From an uncultured Bacillota bacterium (GTDB taxonomy: Bacteria; Bacillota; Clostridia; Oscillospirales; Oscillospiraceae), in the NCBI GenBank assembly GCA_947645675.1, contig CANSDP010000002.1, positions 164,699-228,698 of the forward strand: a DNA stretch of 64,000 nt, written 5' to 3'. Both the position numbers and the translations under genes were made by a program. The stretch's first letter is position 1, and each line of letters opens with the position of its first letter. Below the pieces are notes generated by a model. That model was not told where the DNA came from and did not search any database. It saw only the letters and a list, made by a program, of their open reading frames with translations. Of the stretch, positions 38,936 to 47,514 are shown piece after piece.

Positions 38936-40429
38936 ATGATCAGTAACATTTTAAGGGAAGCGCGGAGACATGAGGAGATCGCGGAGCAGCTGATTCCGCC
39001 CCAGGCCCGCCCCTCGTTCCACCTGTCTTCCCGGGTGGGATGGATGAACGATCCCAACGGCTTTTCCTATTACCAGGGGAAATACCACCTGTTTTATCAG
39101 TATTACCCCTACGAATCTAAATGGGGCCCCATGCACTGGGGGCACGCGGTCAGTGAGGACCTGCTCCACTGGGAGTATCTCCCGGCCGCCCTGGCCCCGG
39201 ATACGCCGGCAGACAAGGACGGGTGCTTTTCCGGCAGCGCGGTGGAGCTGGCTGACGGCCGGCAGCTGCTGATGTATACAGGCGTCTCCGCCGGGCCCAA
39301 GCGTCCAGACGGGACCAGCGATGACAGGCAGACCCAGTGCGTCGCGGCGGGGGACGGCGTGAACTATGAGAAGTACTCCGGCAATCCGGTCCTGACCGGC
39401 GAGGACATCCCCGAGGGCGGCAGCAAGGTGGATTTCCGGGACCCGAAAATCTGGCGGGAGGCGGATGGGACCTACCGCTGCGTGGCAGGGAACCGTCCGG
39501 CCGACGGCAGCGGTCAGATCCTCCTCTACTCCAGCCCGGACGGGTTCCACTGGAAGTTCGAGAGTGTGCTGGCCGAAAACAAAAATAGGTTCGGCCTGAT
39601 GTGGGAGTGCCCGGACTTCTTCCAGCTGGACGGGAAATATGTCCTTCTGACCAGCCCCCAGGATATGCTGCCCAGTGGGTTCGAGTACCACAACGGCAAC
39701 GGGACCCTGTGCCTGATTGGCAGCTTTGATGAGCAGAGCAAGACCTTCCAGGAGGAGCGCGACCAGGCCATTGACTACGGCATCGACTTCTACGCCCCCC
39801 AGACCCTGCTGGCCCCCGATGGCCGGCGGATCATGATCGCCTGGATGCAGAACTGGGACACCCTGTCCATCGCATCCCTGAAAGCCCCCTGGTTTGGACA
39901 GATGACGGTGCCCAGGGAGCTGTCCATCAAAAATGGCCGGCTGTATCAGTGGCCGGTCCGCGAGCTGGACGGGCTACGGAGCGGACGTGTCTCCTATCAA
40001 AATGTAGACTTCCAGGGAGAGCTGACCCTGGAAGGGATCAAGGGCCGAAAGGTTGACGTCACCATCACCCTGAGACCCGGCGACAAGGAACATATTTATA
40101 AAAAATTCTCTGTCTGGTTCGGGCAGGACGATACTTACCATACAGCGATCAGCTTCCGGCCCTATGAGTCCATTCTGAAAATCGACCGCAAATTCTCCGG
40201 CTCACGCCGGGCCATCATCCACCAGCGGAGATGCGAGGTCCCTCAAAACGGCGGAGAGATCACGTTCCGTATGATCCTGGACCGCTTCAGTGTGGAGCTC
40301 TTCGTCAACCAGGGGGAGCAGACCCTGTCGGCCACCATGTATACCGGCCAGTCCGCGGACGGCTTCCAGTTCTTTGCCGACGGGAAGGTCACCATGGATA
40401 TTGAAAAGTACGATCTGGACGGGGAATAG
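38936..40429 (+). CDS. GH32 beta-fructosidase (sucrose/fructan hydrolase), cytoplasmic
   Basis: 497 residues from the ATG at 38936 (MISNILREARRHEE), which follows TGGAGGTTCCT. All three GH32 catalytic motifs are present: WMNDPNGF (nucleophile Asp), DFRDPKIW (transition-state Asp) and WECPDFF (acid/base Glu). The C-terminal beta-sandwich contains RFSVELFVNQGEQ. No signal peptide, so it splits imported sucrose or fructo-oligosaccharides in the cytosol. Closely similar in layout to the 44546-46066 enzyme. Confidence 0.95.
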   Translation: MISNILREARRHEEIAEQLIPPQARPSFHLSSRVGWMNDPNGFSYYQGKYHLFYQYYPYESKWGPMHWGHAVSEDLLHWEYLPAALAPDTPADKDGCFSGSAVELADGRQLLMYTGVSAGPKRPDGTSDDRQTQCVAAGDGVNYEKYSGNPVLTGEDIPEGGSKVDFRDPKIWREADGTYRCVAGNRPADGSGQILLYSSPDGFHWKFESVLAENKNRFGLMWECPDFFQLDGKYVLLTSPQDMLPSGFEYHNGNGTLCLIGSFDEQSKTFQEERDQAIDYGIDFYAPQTLLAPDGRRIMIAWMQNWDTLSIASLKAPWFGQMTVPRELSIKNGRLYQWPVRELDGLRSGRVSYQNVDFQGELTLEGIKGRKVDVTITLRPGDKEHIYKKFSVWFGQDDTYHTAISFRPYESILKIDRKFSGSRRAIIHQRRCEVPQNGGEITFRMILDRFSVELFVNQGEQTLSATMYTGQSADGFQFFADGKVTMDIEKYDLDGE

Positions 40430-40438
40430 GAGGCCGAA

Positions 40439-41980
40439 ATGAACCGAAAATTTGACGCCGCGGCCCTTGGAGAACCGCTGGCCGGCCTGGTATTGCTTCT
40501 ATTGACCGCTTTTTTACTCAGCGGCTGCGGACAAAATTCCGCTGGAGACGGCAGCTTTGCCGTCCCGGGAAATGACAAGGATTTTTCCCAGCTGACCACA
40601 CCGGAGCAGCAGGAGGCAGCTTACAGCTATCGGGCTTATTTCCGGCCCGCCCCGGATGGAGGCAAACAGCCCTATGTGGGGGACACGATGCCCTTCTATG
40701 AGGACGGCGTCTATTACATCTACTATCTGAAAGAAAAGGGTGATTCCCGCAACCACTCCATCTACCTGGCCACCACAACGGATTTTGTCAGCTACACCGA
40801 ATATGACGAGGCGATCCTGGAGTCTACCCCAGGCGCCCAGGATGACTGGACCGGCACCGGCTCCGTGGTAAAGGTGGGTGAGAAATACTATTTGTTCTAC
40901 ACCGGCCACACCGATGGGCCTATGGAGTTTAAGGAAAAAATCATGGTGGCGGAGGGGGACAGCCCCTTGGCGTTCACAAAGCTTCCGGACTGGGAGCTGA
41001 TCCCGCCCGAGGAGCTGGGGCAGAAGCGGGACTTCCGCGACCCCCAGGCCTACTACGACCCCGAGAGCGGGAACATCACCCTGACGGTAACCGCCGCTCA
41101 AGACGGCGTGGCCCGGATTTTGAAATTTACTCTGAGCGCTGACCTGCAGGCCAGCGTCTATGACGGCATCATCTTTTCCGACCCCACCGAGAGCTTTTGG
41201 AACCTGGAGTGCAGTGACACCTTCCGTCTGGGTGACACCTGGTACCTCACCTACTCGGGCCAGGACGATACCCTCTGGTTCGCCAGCTCCAACACCCCCT
41301 ACGGCCCCTACGGAGAGGCCAAGCGTCTGGACGGCAAGCTGTTCTACGCCGCCAAGCATGTGGAGGATGGAGAAAATTCCTACATGGTGGGCTGGGCCCG
41401 CCGGTCAGAGGCGATGTTCTCCACCACGGGAGTCACCGACTGGGCGGGCAATCTGGCAGTACAGAAGATTGTTCAGAAGGAAAACGGGGATTTGGCGCTG
41501 GCGCCGGTGGATTCTGTTGCGGAAGGCTTTACCGCCCGCCGGGCGCTGGCGGTAAAGAAACCGGAGGTGCTTGTGAAGGCTGAGGATTCCTACGCCTATA
41601 CGGACGTCTTTACCTGCTATGAGAGCTTTCTGATCCGAGGCGAGTTCTGTTACAAGAGAGAGGGAATGTTCGGCCTGAGCTTTGACTTTGACGCAGACCC
41701 CGGGTTGAATAAGTTCATTGCGGTCAATCCCGCTGAACACAAGCTCCAGCTTTGGTTCAACGAGGGTGATACTCTGATTACTGAGACGGCGGCGGAGCTC
41801 CAGCCGGGAGAGACGTATTCCTTCACTTACATTCAGGAGGGCTCTGTAGGTATTTTCTACATTGATGGTGTGGCGGCCCTGACCGTCCGCCTGTATGGCG
41901 CCAGCGGCAAGCCGGTTCAGCTGTTTGCGAAGGGTAACAGCGTGCAGTTCACGTCGCTGGAACAATACACACGGCCTTGA
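40439..41980 (+). CDS. Surface GH32-like lipoprotein
   Basis: 513 residues, starting nine bases after the previous stop. A signal peptide with lipobox LLSGC (Cys31) places it outside. The five-bladed propeller core is GH32-like but diverged: the WMNDPNG region is replaced by a VGDTMPFYEDGVYY stretch, FRDPQAYYD keeps the RDP motif, and LECSDTF keeps the acid/base Glu (usual form ECPD). A C-terminal sandwich domain covers about 360-513. It probably trims fructans at the cell surface before uptake, or binds them; activity is not certain because of the altered first motif. Confidence 0.82.
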   Translation: MNRKFDAAALGEPLAGLVLLLLTAFLLSGCGQNSAGDGSFAVPGNDKDFSQLTTPEQQEAAYSYRAYFRPAPDGGKQPYVGDTMPFYEDGVYYIYYLKEKGDSRNHSIYLATTTDFVSYTEYDEAILESTPGAQDDWTGTGSVVKVGEKYYLFYTGHTDGPMEFKEKIMVAEGDSPLAFTKLPDWELIPPEELGQKRDFRDPQAYYDPESGNITLTVTAAQDGVARILKFTLSADLQASVYDGIIFSDPTESFWNLECSDTFRLGDTWYLTYSGQDDTLWFASSNTPYGPYGEAKRLDGKLFYAAKHVEDGENSYMVGWARRSEAMFSTTGVTDWAGNLAVQKIVQKENGDLALAPVDSVAEGFTARRALAVKKPEVLVKAEDSYAYTDVFTCYESFLIRGEFCYKREGMFGLSFDFDADPGLNKFIAVNPAEHKLQLWFNEGDTLITETAAELQPGETYSFTYIQEGSVGIFYIDGVAALTVRLYGASGKPVQLFAKGNSVQFTSLEQYTRP

Positions 41981-42091
41981 CCGGCCGCTATTTCTGCAAG
42001 GAGAACGCGATGCCGAAAATGGCGACAAGGTACAGGGCAATCATTGCTGGCTCCACAGTTTCGTCCTCTATATTTATTGGTTTGTCAGGGC

Positions 42092-43078
42092 TTAGAATTC
42101 CAGCTCGCCCAGCTCCTTTTCCAAAATGTCGGTGAGGGAGCAGTCCCGGACCCGGTCGAAGATGTACTCCATGTCGGGATAAAGGAAACGGTCGTTGTCC
42201 ACAAAGGGGATGGTCTCCCGCAGGAAGTCCCGGACCTTGGCGTCGATATACTTGGCGCCGATCTGGCTGCCTGCCAGCATCCGGGAGAGATTGCGAGCGG
42301 AGCTGGCCTGCTCCTCATGGCGCTTGGCGCCGTGAATGCGGGGGTCCAGAGCCTTGGTGGTGCCCCGCAGGGCCTCATAGCACATGGCGCCGGCCAGCTC
42401 CATATTCCGCATCGCGGTGATGGACTCATACAGGGCCAGCAGACCCAGCGCGGTAACGGTGATGGTGCCGTTGAGCATGGTCAGCCCCTCCTTGTAGGAG
42501 AGAACCAGGGGCTTCAGGCCATTGGCCTCCAGTACCGGGAGGGCGGGGACAGGCTGGCCGTCCTGGAAAATCTTCCCTTCTCCAATGTAGGCCATGACCA
42601 GGTGGGCCTCCACCCCCAGATAGCCCACGGAGCCCTCGCTGGGGGCAAAGGGAATCAGGTCCTTGTTCAGCATCTGCCGGATCAGCTCCAGGGTGGACAG
42701 CCGGATACCGGAGTGCCCCTTGCCCGCGTTGAGGATGGTCATGAGCATGACCGCCCGGGCCTGGACCCGGTCCAGCGGCTCGCCTACCGCTACAGAGTGG
42801 GTACGGACAATGTTTTCCTGTAGGGTGGTGGCATCCTCAGGGGAGATGGTGTAGCGGACGTTTTCGCCAAAGCCGGTGGTAACGCCGTAAATAACGCGGC
42901 CCTCCTCCAGAAATTTCTCCAGCGGCCTGCGGTTGGCCTGTACGGCCTCCTTCATCTGGTTCGAGAACTCCAGCTTGGCGCCAAACTTGACTACGGCGAT
43001 GAATTCCTCCAGGGTGGGCTTGCAGTCGGTGAGCGTGACGCTGGTAATGGTTCGGGCGGCTTTTACAGACAGATTCAT
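42092..43078 (-). CDS. Short histidine-ammonia-lyase homologue lacking the MIO triad
   Basis: 328 residues versus about 500 for HutH. The N-terminal two-thirds align with HAL/PAL enzymes: VIYGVTTGFGENV with the catalytic Tyr (Tyr64), VRTHSVAVGEPL, KGHSGIRLSTLELI, PFAPSEGSVG, KPLVLSYKEGLTMLNGT and DPRIHGAKRH. At the place where Ala-Ser-Gly forms the MIO cofactor it has Tyr153-Leu154-Gly155. The C-terminal half with the remaining active-site residues is absent, replaced by an ~60-residue tail. Classical lyase chemistry is therefore unlikely. AGGAG precedes the ATG; a sigma-54 promoter lies upstream. No hutU, hutI or hutG is near. Confidence 0.85.
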   Translation of the reverse strand: MNLSVKAARTITSVTLTDCKPTLEEFIAVVKFGAKLEFSNQMKEAVQANRRPLEKFLEEGRVIYGVTTGFGENVRYTISPEDATTLQENIVRTHSVAVGEPLDRVQARAVMLMTILNAGKGHSGIRLSTLELIRQMLNKDLIPFAPSEGSVGYLGVEAHLVMAYIGEGKIFQDGQPVPALPVLEANGLKPLVLSYKEGLTMLNGTITVTALGLLALYESITAMRNMELAGAMCYEALRGTTKALDPRIHGAKRHEEQASSARNLSRMLAGSQIGAKYIDAKVRDFLRETIPFVDNDRFLYPDMEYIFDRVRDCSLTDILEKELGELEF

Positions 43079-43138
43079 GATTGGTTCTCCTTTCTCACAT
43101 TGGGTCTTGGTCTCCGATATTTGCTTGCGATATTAAAA

Positions 43139-43155
43139 AGCAATCATCGTGCCAA
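43139..43155 (-). promoter_or_regulatory. Sigma-54 (-24/-12) promoter of the ammonia-lyase homologue
   Basis: Minus strand TTGGCACG-ATGA-TTGCT matches the sigma-54 consensus (TTGGCACR-N4-TTGCW) at every position, about 60 bases before the ATG at 43078. Confidence 0.85.
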
Positions 43156-43230
43156 CTTCCGTAATGGAAGAACTTAAATCAAATAGTGGATATTTTAGCC
43201 GCAAAAGGCAAAAACAGGACAAATAAGAGG

Positions 43231-43280
43231 ACAGACAAAACATCTCTCACCGCGAGGGGGGTGAAAAAAATTTTGTCTGT
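43231..43280. promoter_or_regulatory. Inverted repeat upstream of the sigma-54 promoter
   Basis: ACAGACAAAA (43231-43240) and TTTTGTCTGT (43271-43280) are perfect 10-bp arms, 75-140 bases upstream of the sigma-54 promoter, where an activator would bind. The arrangement also lies just after the end of the 43322-44173 gene, so a weak terminator role is possible. Confidence 0.45.
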
Positions 43281-43321
43281 CTGATATTTAGGCGCAAAAA
43301 AATTTTTACAGCACCGGTCCG

Positions 43322-44173
43322 CTACAGGTCATATTTCTTCTTGTAGTATTGAAAGCTCTGCCGGCTGATTTTCAGCAGCTCCGCAGTTTGGGTGGCGTTT
43401 TTCCCGCAGGCGAGGTAGGCCTGGGACAGGACCTGCCGCTCATACTCCCGAACCAGGACGTCCAGCCCCTTTTGAAAGGCCTCCTTTGGGGAGGACACCA
43501 CAGCCGGCGGGGTCGTCTGTGTAAGAGGCGTGGAATGCCGGAGAAAATAGACCGGCAGATCGCACTGGCGCAGAACACCCCGCTTGGCCACGCTGACGGA
43601 GCACTCCAGAATGTGGAACAGCTCCCGTACATTGCCGGGCCAGCTGTACTGCCGCAGGCGGGGCCAGAAGTCGGGGGCAATCATTTCGATTGGCTGAGCG
43701 GAGCGAGGGCTTCGCTCCCGCACAAAGTGCCAGACCAGCTCCTCCAGGTCCTCCGTCCGTTCCCGCAGCGGCGGGATTTCCACCACGGTCGAAGCAAGCC
43801 GGTAAAACAGGTCCCGCCGCAGGGCTCCGGACTCGGCCAGGGCGAAGGCGTCCGATCCGTACAGCTGGATTCCATCATCCATAAAGTCCAGCGCCGCTTC
43901 CATCAGACGCTCCCGCAGAGGCTCGCGGCGCAGCAGCAGGCATTGGGTAAAGCTGTTCAGCGAAAACCGGATGAGCTCAAAGCGAAGCCCATTCCAACGG
44001 ACCGTGCCCTGGTTAAAATCCCATTCCGTATCCGGGATCTTCGTTATCTCAACGCCCTGCCATCGCAGAATTTTGACCCGGAGCTTATCGTCCGAAAAGC
44101 CTTCGGAAAACAGGATCTGGTGGATGACGGATTGCTGGTCCAAAAGGATTAAAATGTCGGTCAGCCGAGCCAT
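43322..44173 (-). CDS. Sigma-54 activator homologue lacking most of the AAA+ domain
   Basis: 283 residues from the ATG at 44173 (MARLTDILILLDQQSV), after AAGGGGGC. The N-terminal ~100 residues are a sensor-like region. It then jumps into the last part of a sigma-54-activator AAA+ domain (LRRDLFYRLASTVVEIPPLR, WPGNVRELFHILE) and ends with a Fis-type HTH (ATQTAELLKISRQSFQYYKK). Walker A, the GAFTGA loop and Walker B are missing. It can probably bind DNA but not activate sigma-54 polymerase by itself. It adjoins a sigma-54 promoter, so it may be a decayed activator or a natural antagonist. Confidence 0.85.
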   Translation of the reverse strand: MARLTDILILLDQQSVIHQILFSEGFSDDKLRVKILRWQGVEITKIPDTEWDFNQGTVRWNGLRFELIRFSLNSFTQCLLLRREPLRERLMEAALDFMDDGIQLYGSDAFALAESGALRRDLFYRLASTVVEIPPLRERTEDLEELVWHFVRERSPRSAQPIEMIAPDFWPRLRQYSWPGNVRELFHILECSVSVAKRGVLRQCDLPVYFLRHSTPLTQTTPPAVVSSPKEAFQKGLDVLVREYERQVLSQAYLACGKNATQTAELLKISRQSFQYYKKKYDL

Positions 44174-44278
44174 AAAAGCCCCCTTTTTTTGGGCGCGCGG
44201 TTTTATGTTCAATATAACAAAATATTTGGTCCTTGTCGAGGAATAAGTTTTGCGGATTTTCTTCGTTCACGCATATCA

Positions 44279-44400
44279 GTCCCTGTATGGTGCAGCGGCT
44301 GCTTTGTAGTTGACCCACACCGTGCCCCAAACGCGGAAGCAAGCGTGCGGAGTCAATGGGCAGGAAGGTGCCAAAAGCCACGGTTTTCCGCGGCATTGGA
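44279..44400 (+). ncRNA. Structured RNA candidate, possibly 6S RNA
   Basis: No credible gene lies in 44174-44545, yet a strong plus-strand terminator ends it. The stretch folds into one long interrupted hairpin: outer stem GGTGCAGCGG / CCGCGGCATT, a wide open middle, then CACC-TGCCC / GGGCA-GGTG and an apical ACGC/GCGT. A closed rod with a central bubble is the 6S RNA plan, and the 5' start AGTCCCTG resembles known Firmicute 6S RNAs. Identity is inference; a weak promoter (TTGCGG-16-CATATC) precedes it. Confidence 0.4.
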
Positions 44401-44410
44401 TTTGAAACGA

Positions 44411-44456
44411 GGACCGGGCAGGGGTTTTCCCTGCCCGGTCCCGCTGTTTTTATTTT
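44411..44456 (+). terminator. Strong plus-strand terminator after the RNA candidate
   Basis: GGACCGGGCAGGG / CCCTGCCCGGTCC, 13 perfect pairs around GTTTT, followed by CGCTGTTTTTATTTTG. No protein gene on this strand precedes it. Confidence 0.8.
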
Positions 44457-44545
44457 GCGCTTCGAGGGCGCCCCGGACAGTCTGAGCGGCCCGGTGTACG
44501 CTTTCCTCATTGGCGAGGGCATACATGCGCAGGGTGACAGCGGTA

Positions 44546-46066
44546 TCACTGTACCTCCATCCTCTGCCCCTCTGTTTCCTGTCCATCAAAGGCCAGATCG
44601 TATTTTTCCACATCCATCAGCACGGAGCCGCCGGCCTCAAAGGTGATGGCGTCCGCCTCCTGACGGGTGTAGATGACGGCGCTGGCCGCCTGTTCGCCGT
44701 CATTGACAAACACCTCCACGCTGAACCGGTCCAGGATAATGCGCAGCTTGATTTCACCATTCCGGGGCCGGACCAGAAAGGAGCGGGTGTGGACGATATC
44801 GTGGGGCAGGCCGCCGCGGGTGCGGTCAATTTTCACGGTGTCATTGCCAGGGCGGTAGCGGATGATAGTCTCATGCTCCCCGTCCTTGGCCACCCGGATT
44901 CGGAACCAGCGGTACATCTCTCCGCCGGTGGGACGGACACTGACCGTCATATCCAGTACTCGGCCCTGGACTCCGGGCAAATTGACCTCTCCACAGACAG
45001 GAATGTTGCGGTGTGTTACACAGCAGCTTCGACAACCCTCCAGCTCCCTGACTGGATTTTGGTACAGCCGCCCGTCCTTTACGGACAGCTCCCGAGGCAG
45101 GGTCATCTGGCCGAACCAGCGGCAGTGATAGGGCTTGGCCCCCACCGTGCCCCAATTCTGCATCCAGGCAATCATAACCCGCCGCCCGTCGGGGGAGAGA
45201 AGGGTCTGGGGGGCGTAGAAGTCCAGTCCGTAGTCGATGGCCTGAACATTCTGCCGGGTAAAGCCCTTCGGCCGGTCATATTCCCCGATCAGGCACACGG
45301 TGCCGTTGCCCGCGTGGAACTCCAGGCCTACAGGGGACATCTCCTGGGGGCTGGTTATCAGCACCTGTTTGCCGTCCAGGGGGAAGAAATCGGGGCACTC
45401 CCACATTTTACCGTACTGGTTGTGACTGGCGTCCAGCGTACAGACGAATTCCCCCTTGAAGTCTTCGATGCCCCGATAGAGGAGGACAGCCCCGCTGCCG
45501 TCGGCGGTGCGGTTGCCGATGACGGCATAGAAGGTCCCGTCCGGGTCACGCCACACCTTGGGGTCCCGAAAATCCACGGCGCTGCCCCCCGCAGGCAGGT
45601 CCTTGGCGTCCAAAACGGGGTTATCCCCCCACTTTTCATAGTTTAGCCCGTCTCCCACGGCAACGCACTGGGTCTGAACGTCCTGGAGAAAGCCCTCGGC
45701 GTTGTGGCTGCGCTGGACGCCGGTGTACAGCAGCAGCTGCCGCCTGTCGGGCAGCTCTACAGCCCCGCCGGAGAAGCATCCGGCGGCGTCATAGTCCTTA
45801 TCCGGAGCTAGAGCGGCGGGCAGGCGTTCCCAGCGGATGAAATCCCGTGTCTTGAGATGCCCCCAGTGCATGGGGCCCCACTCGCTGGAGTAGGGGTGGT
45901 ACTGGTAGAACAGGTGGCACTCTCCCTGATACATGGAGAAGCCGTTGGGGTCGTTCATCCAGCCGATGGTGGGGGTGGCGTGGAAGGCGGGGCGCTCGCT
46001 GTCGGGGATGTGGGGGCCGTACTGGGCTTCAAAATCCCGGGCCTTTTGCAGCAGTTCACTGGTCAT
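44546..46066 (-). CDS. GH32 beta-fructosidase (locus 2), cytoplasmic
   Basis: 506 residues. WMNDPNGF (nucleophile), DFRDPKVW and WECPDFF (acid/base) are all present, with RFSVEVFVNDGEQ in the C-terminal sandwich. No signal peptide. It is a second sucrose-6-phosphate/sucrose/fructo-oligosaccharide hydrolase, parallel to 38936-40429, and lies downstream of a second ABC unit, with a palindromic element in the gap. GAGGTATCCCT precedes the ATG. Confidence 0.95.
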   Translation of the reverse strand: MTSELLQKARDFEAQYGPHIPDSERPAFHATPTIGWMNDPNGFSMYQGECHLFYQYHPYSSEWGPMHWGHLKTRDFIRWERLPAALAPDKDYDAAGCFSGGAVELPDRRQLLLYTGVQRSHNAEGFLQDVQTQCVAVGDGLNYEKWGDNPVLDAKDLPAGGSAVDFRDPKVWRDPDGTFYAVIGNRTADGSGAVLLYRGIEDFKGEFVCTLDASHNQYGKMWECPDFFPLDGKQVLITSPQEMSPVGLEFHAGNGTVCLIGEYDRPKGFTRQNVQAIDYGLDFYAPQTLLSPDGRRVMIAWMQNWGTVGAKPYHCRWFGQMTLPRELSVKDGRLYQNPVRELEGCRSCCVTHRNIPVCGEVNLPGVQGRVLDMTVSVRPTGGEMYRWFRIRVAKDGEHETIIRYRPGNDTVKIDRTRGGLPHDIVHTRSFLVRPRNGEIKLRIILDRFSVEVFVNDGEQAASAVIYTRQEADAITFEAGGSVLMDVEKYDLAFDGQETEGQRMEVQ

Positions 46067-46100
46067 AGGGATACCTCCAATCTAAAATGCTGGAAGCCAT

Positions 46101-46172
46101 GTAGGGCGCGACGGCCCCGGCGGGCCGTTCGCGTTATGGTATCATTCGGCGGGCCGAGCCGTCCCGCCCTAC
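46101..46172. repeat. Palindromic GTAGGG...CCCTAC element
   Basis: 72 bp bounded by GTAGGGCG and CGCCCTAC with inner GACGGC/GCCGTC arms and CGGCGGGCCG repeats. It is in the gap between the binding-protein and GH32 genes of locus 2, as the hairpin at 38846 is in locus 1. Confidence 0.7.
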
Positions 46173-46178
46173 AAGCTG

Positions 46179-47498
46179 TTACTTCGCCGCGGAATAGCGG
46201 TTGTAAGCGTTCTGATAAACCTGGAGCAGATCGTCCATACCGCACTTTTTGGACAGGCGGTCCTTGTACGCCTGCCACTCGGCGTCGGTGGGGCCGTATT
46301 GCAGCTGCATCACCGTCTCCCCCTCATACCACTGGTCGAAGAACTTCAACAGGTTGATGGGGCTCTGGCACTTGCCGGTGATATTCAGCTGGCCGGAGGT
46401 GATGGGGGAGCCGGGGCGGATGGTGACGCCGCAAATGTTCTCATATTGGGTGCCCTTGGGCCCGGTGAGGGGCGGCAGGAATACATAGTCCCCGGCGTAC
46501 TCGCCCATCAGTTCCTCAATGTACCACCATGTGGACACCCCGACATAGCCCTGCTGGCACTTGGCGATGAGCTGGCTGTCGCTCTGAGAGAACATCTCCA
46601 CGTCCATCAGGCCCTCCGCGTACCAGTCGTGGAAGTAGGTCAGGCAGTCCCGGTAGGCGTCGCTGGCGCAGACAAATTCCACGGTGCCGTCGCTTTTCAG
46701 ATGCAGGTCATTGATAACATCGTTGGGCCAGTTGGTGAAGCCGAAGCCGGAATAGAAGATATTCTGACCCCAGCACCATTCGTCAAAGCCGGTGGTCATG
46801 GGCAGCGTAGTCCCGGCGGCGTTGCCGTAGTACTTGGCGGACATGTCGTTGTCCTTGAAGGCCTTCAGCGCGTCGTGGAGCTCGTCCAGGGAGGTGGGCA
46901 CCTCCAGCCCCAGGTCGTCCAGCCAGGCCTTGTTGATCATGCTGTACTGGGGGACGGAAAAGATGGAAAAGGCCTCGTCCATGGGGGCGCCGATGCCGGC
47001 GGTGGTCATCTGCTCGCCGGAGGGCAGGCCGTAAATCTTGCCGTCCTCCTGGGTGATGGCCGCCTGGATCTCCGGGTGCTCCTCCAGGATGGCGCACAGG
47101 TTGGGCATGATGTCCGGGGTGAGGTAGGGGGTCAGGTCCAGAAAGGTGCCGTCGTCGCCGTACCGGGCGATGTCATAGTTGGAGAAGCCCACCCCCATAA
47201 AGGCGTCGGGATACTGCCCGCCGGTGATGCGGATATTCACCTGCTCGGCCAGGGAGTCGGACATGGTCTCCCAGTTGATTTTGACGCCGGCGCTGGCCTG
47301 GAGGGCATTGAGCACCTCGTTGTTCTCATAGCCGCTGGACAGGGCGGAAACACCGCCCATGATGTCGAACTCGGTTTGGTCGGTGTTGGGGTTGACCGTG
47401 CCGTCATTCACATTATTTACCAGCCCCCCGCCGCAGCCGGACAGGGCGCCCAGCAGCAGCGCGGCGGACAGGGCCGCGGAAAAAATCTTCTGTTTCAT
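46179..47498 (-). CDS. Extracellular solute-binding lipoprotein (sugar ABC, locus 2)
   Basis: 439 residues from the ATG at 47498, which has AGGAGGAG upstream; the frame open to 47603 is leader. Lipobox LGALSGC gives Cys22. The mature part has the type 1 binding-protein fold (MINKAWLDDLGLEVPTSLDE, GKIYGLPSGEQM). Smaller than the locus 1 protein. It serves the permeases at 47515-48401 and 48417-49361. Confidence 0.92.
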   Translation of the reverse strand: MKQKIFSAALSAALLLGALSGCGGGLVNNVNDGTVNPNTDQTEFDIMGGVSALSSGYENNEVLNALQASAGVKINWETMSDSLAEQVNIRITGGQYPDAFMGVGFSNYDIARYGDDGTFLDLTPYLTPDIMPNLCAILEEHPEIQAAITQEDGKIYGLPSGEQMTTAGIGAPMDEAFSIFSVPQYSMINKAWLDDLGLEVPTSLDELHDALKAFKDNDMSAKYYGNAAGTTLPMTTGFDEWCWGQNIFYSGFGFTNWPNDVINDLHLKSDGTVEFVCASDAYRDCLTYFHDWYAEGLMDVEMFSQSDSQLIAKCQQGYVGVSTWWYIEELMGEYAGDYVFLPPLTGPKGTQYENICGVTIRPGSPITSGQLNITGKCQSPINLLKFFDQWYEGETVMQLQYGPTDAEWQAYKDRLSKKCGMDDLLQVYQNAYNRYSAAK

Positions 47499-47514
47499 GA
47501 AATCTCCTCCTCTC

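Noticed and set aside
42010..42135. A 41-codon plus-strand frame with a good AAGGAG site between GH32 and the ammonia-lyase homologue
   Set aside because: It runs into the antisense of the next gene and has no recognisable content; perhaps a stub of a lost gene, but not supportable as a feature.
46101..46172. Reading the GTAGGG palindrome as a normal terminator
   Set aside because: No T-tract on either strand and its ends match the dispersed element family.
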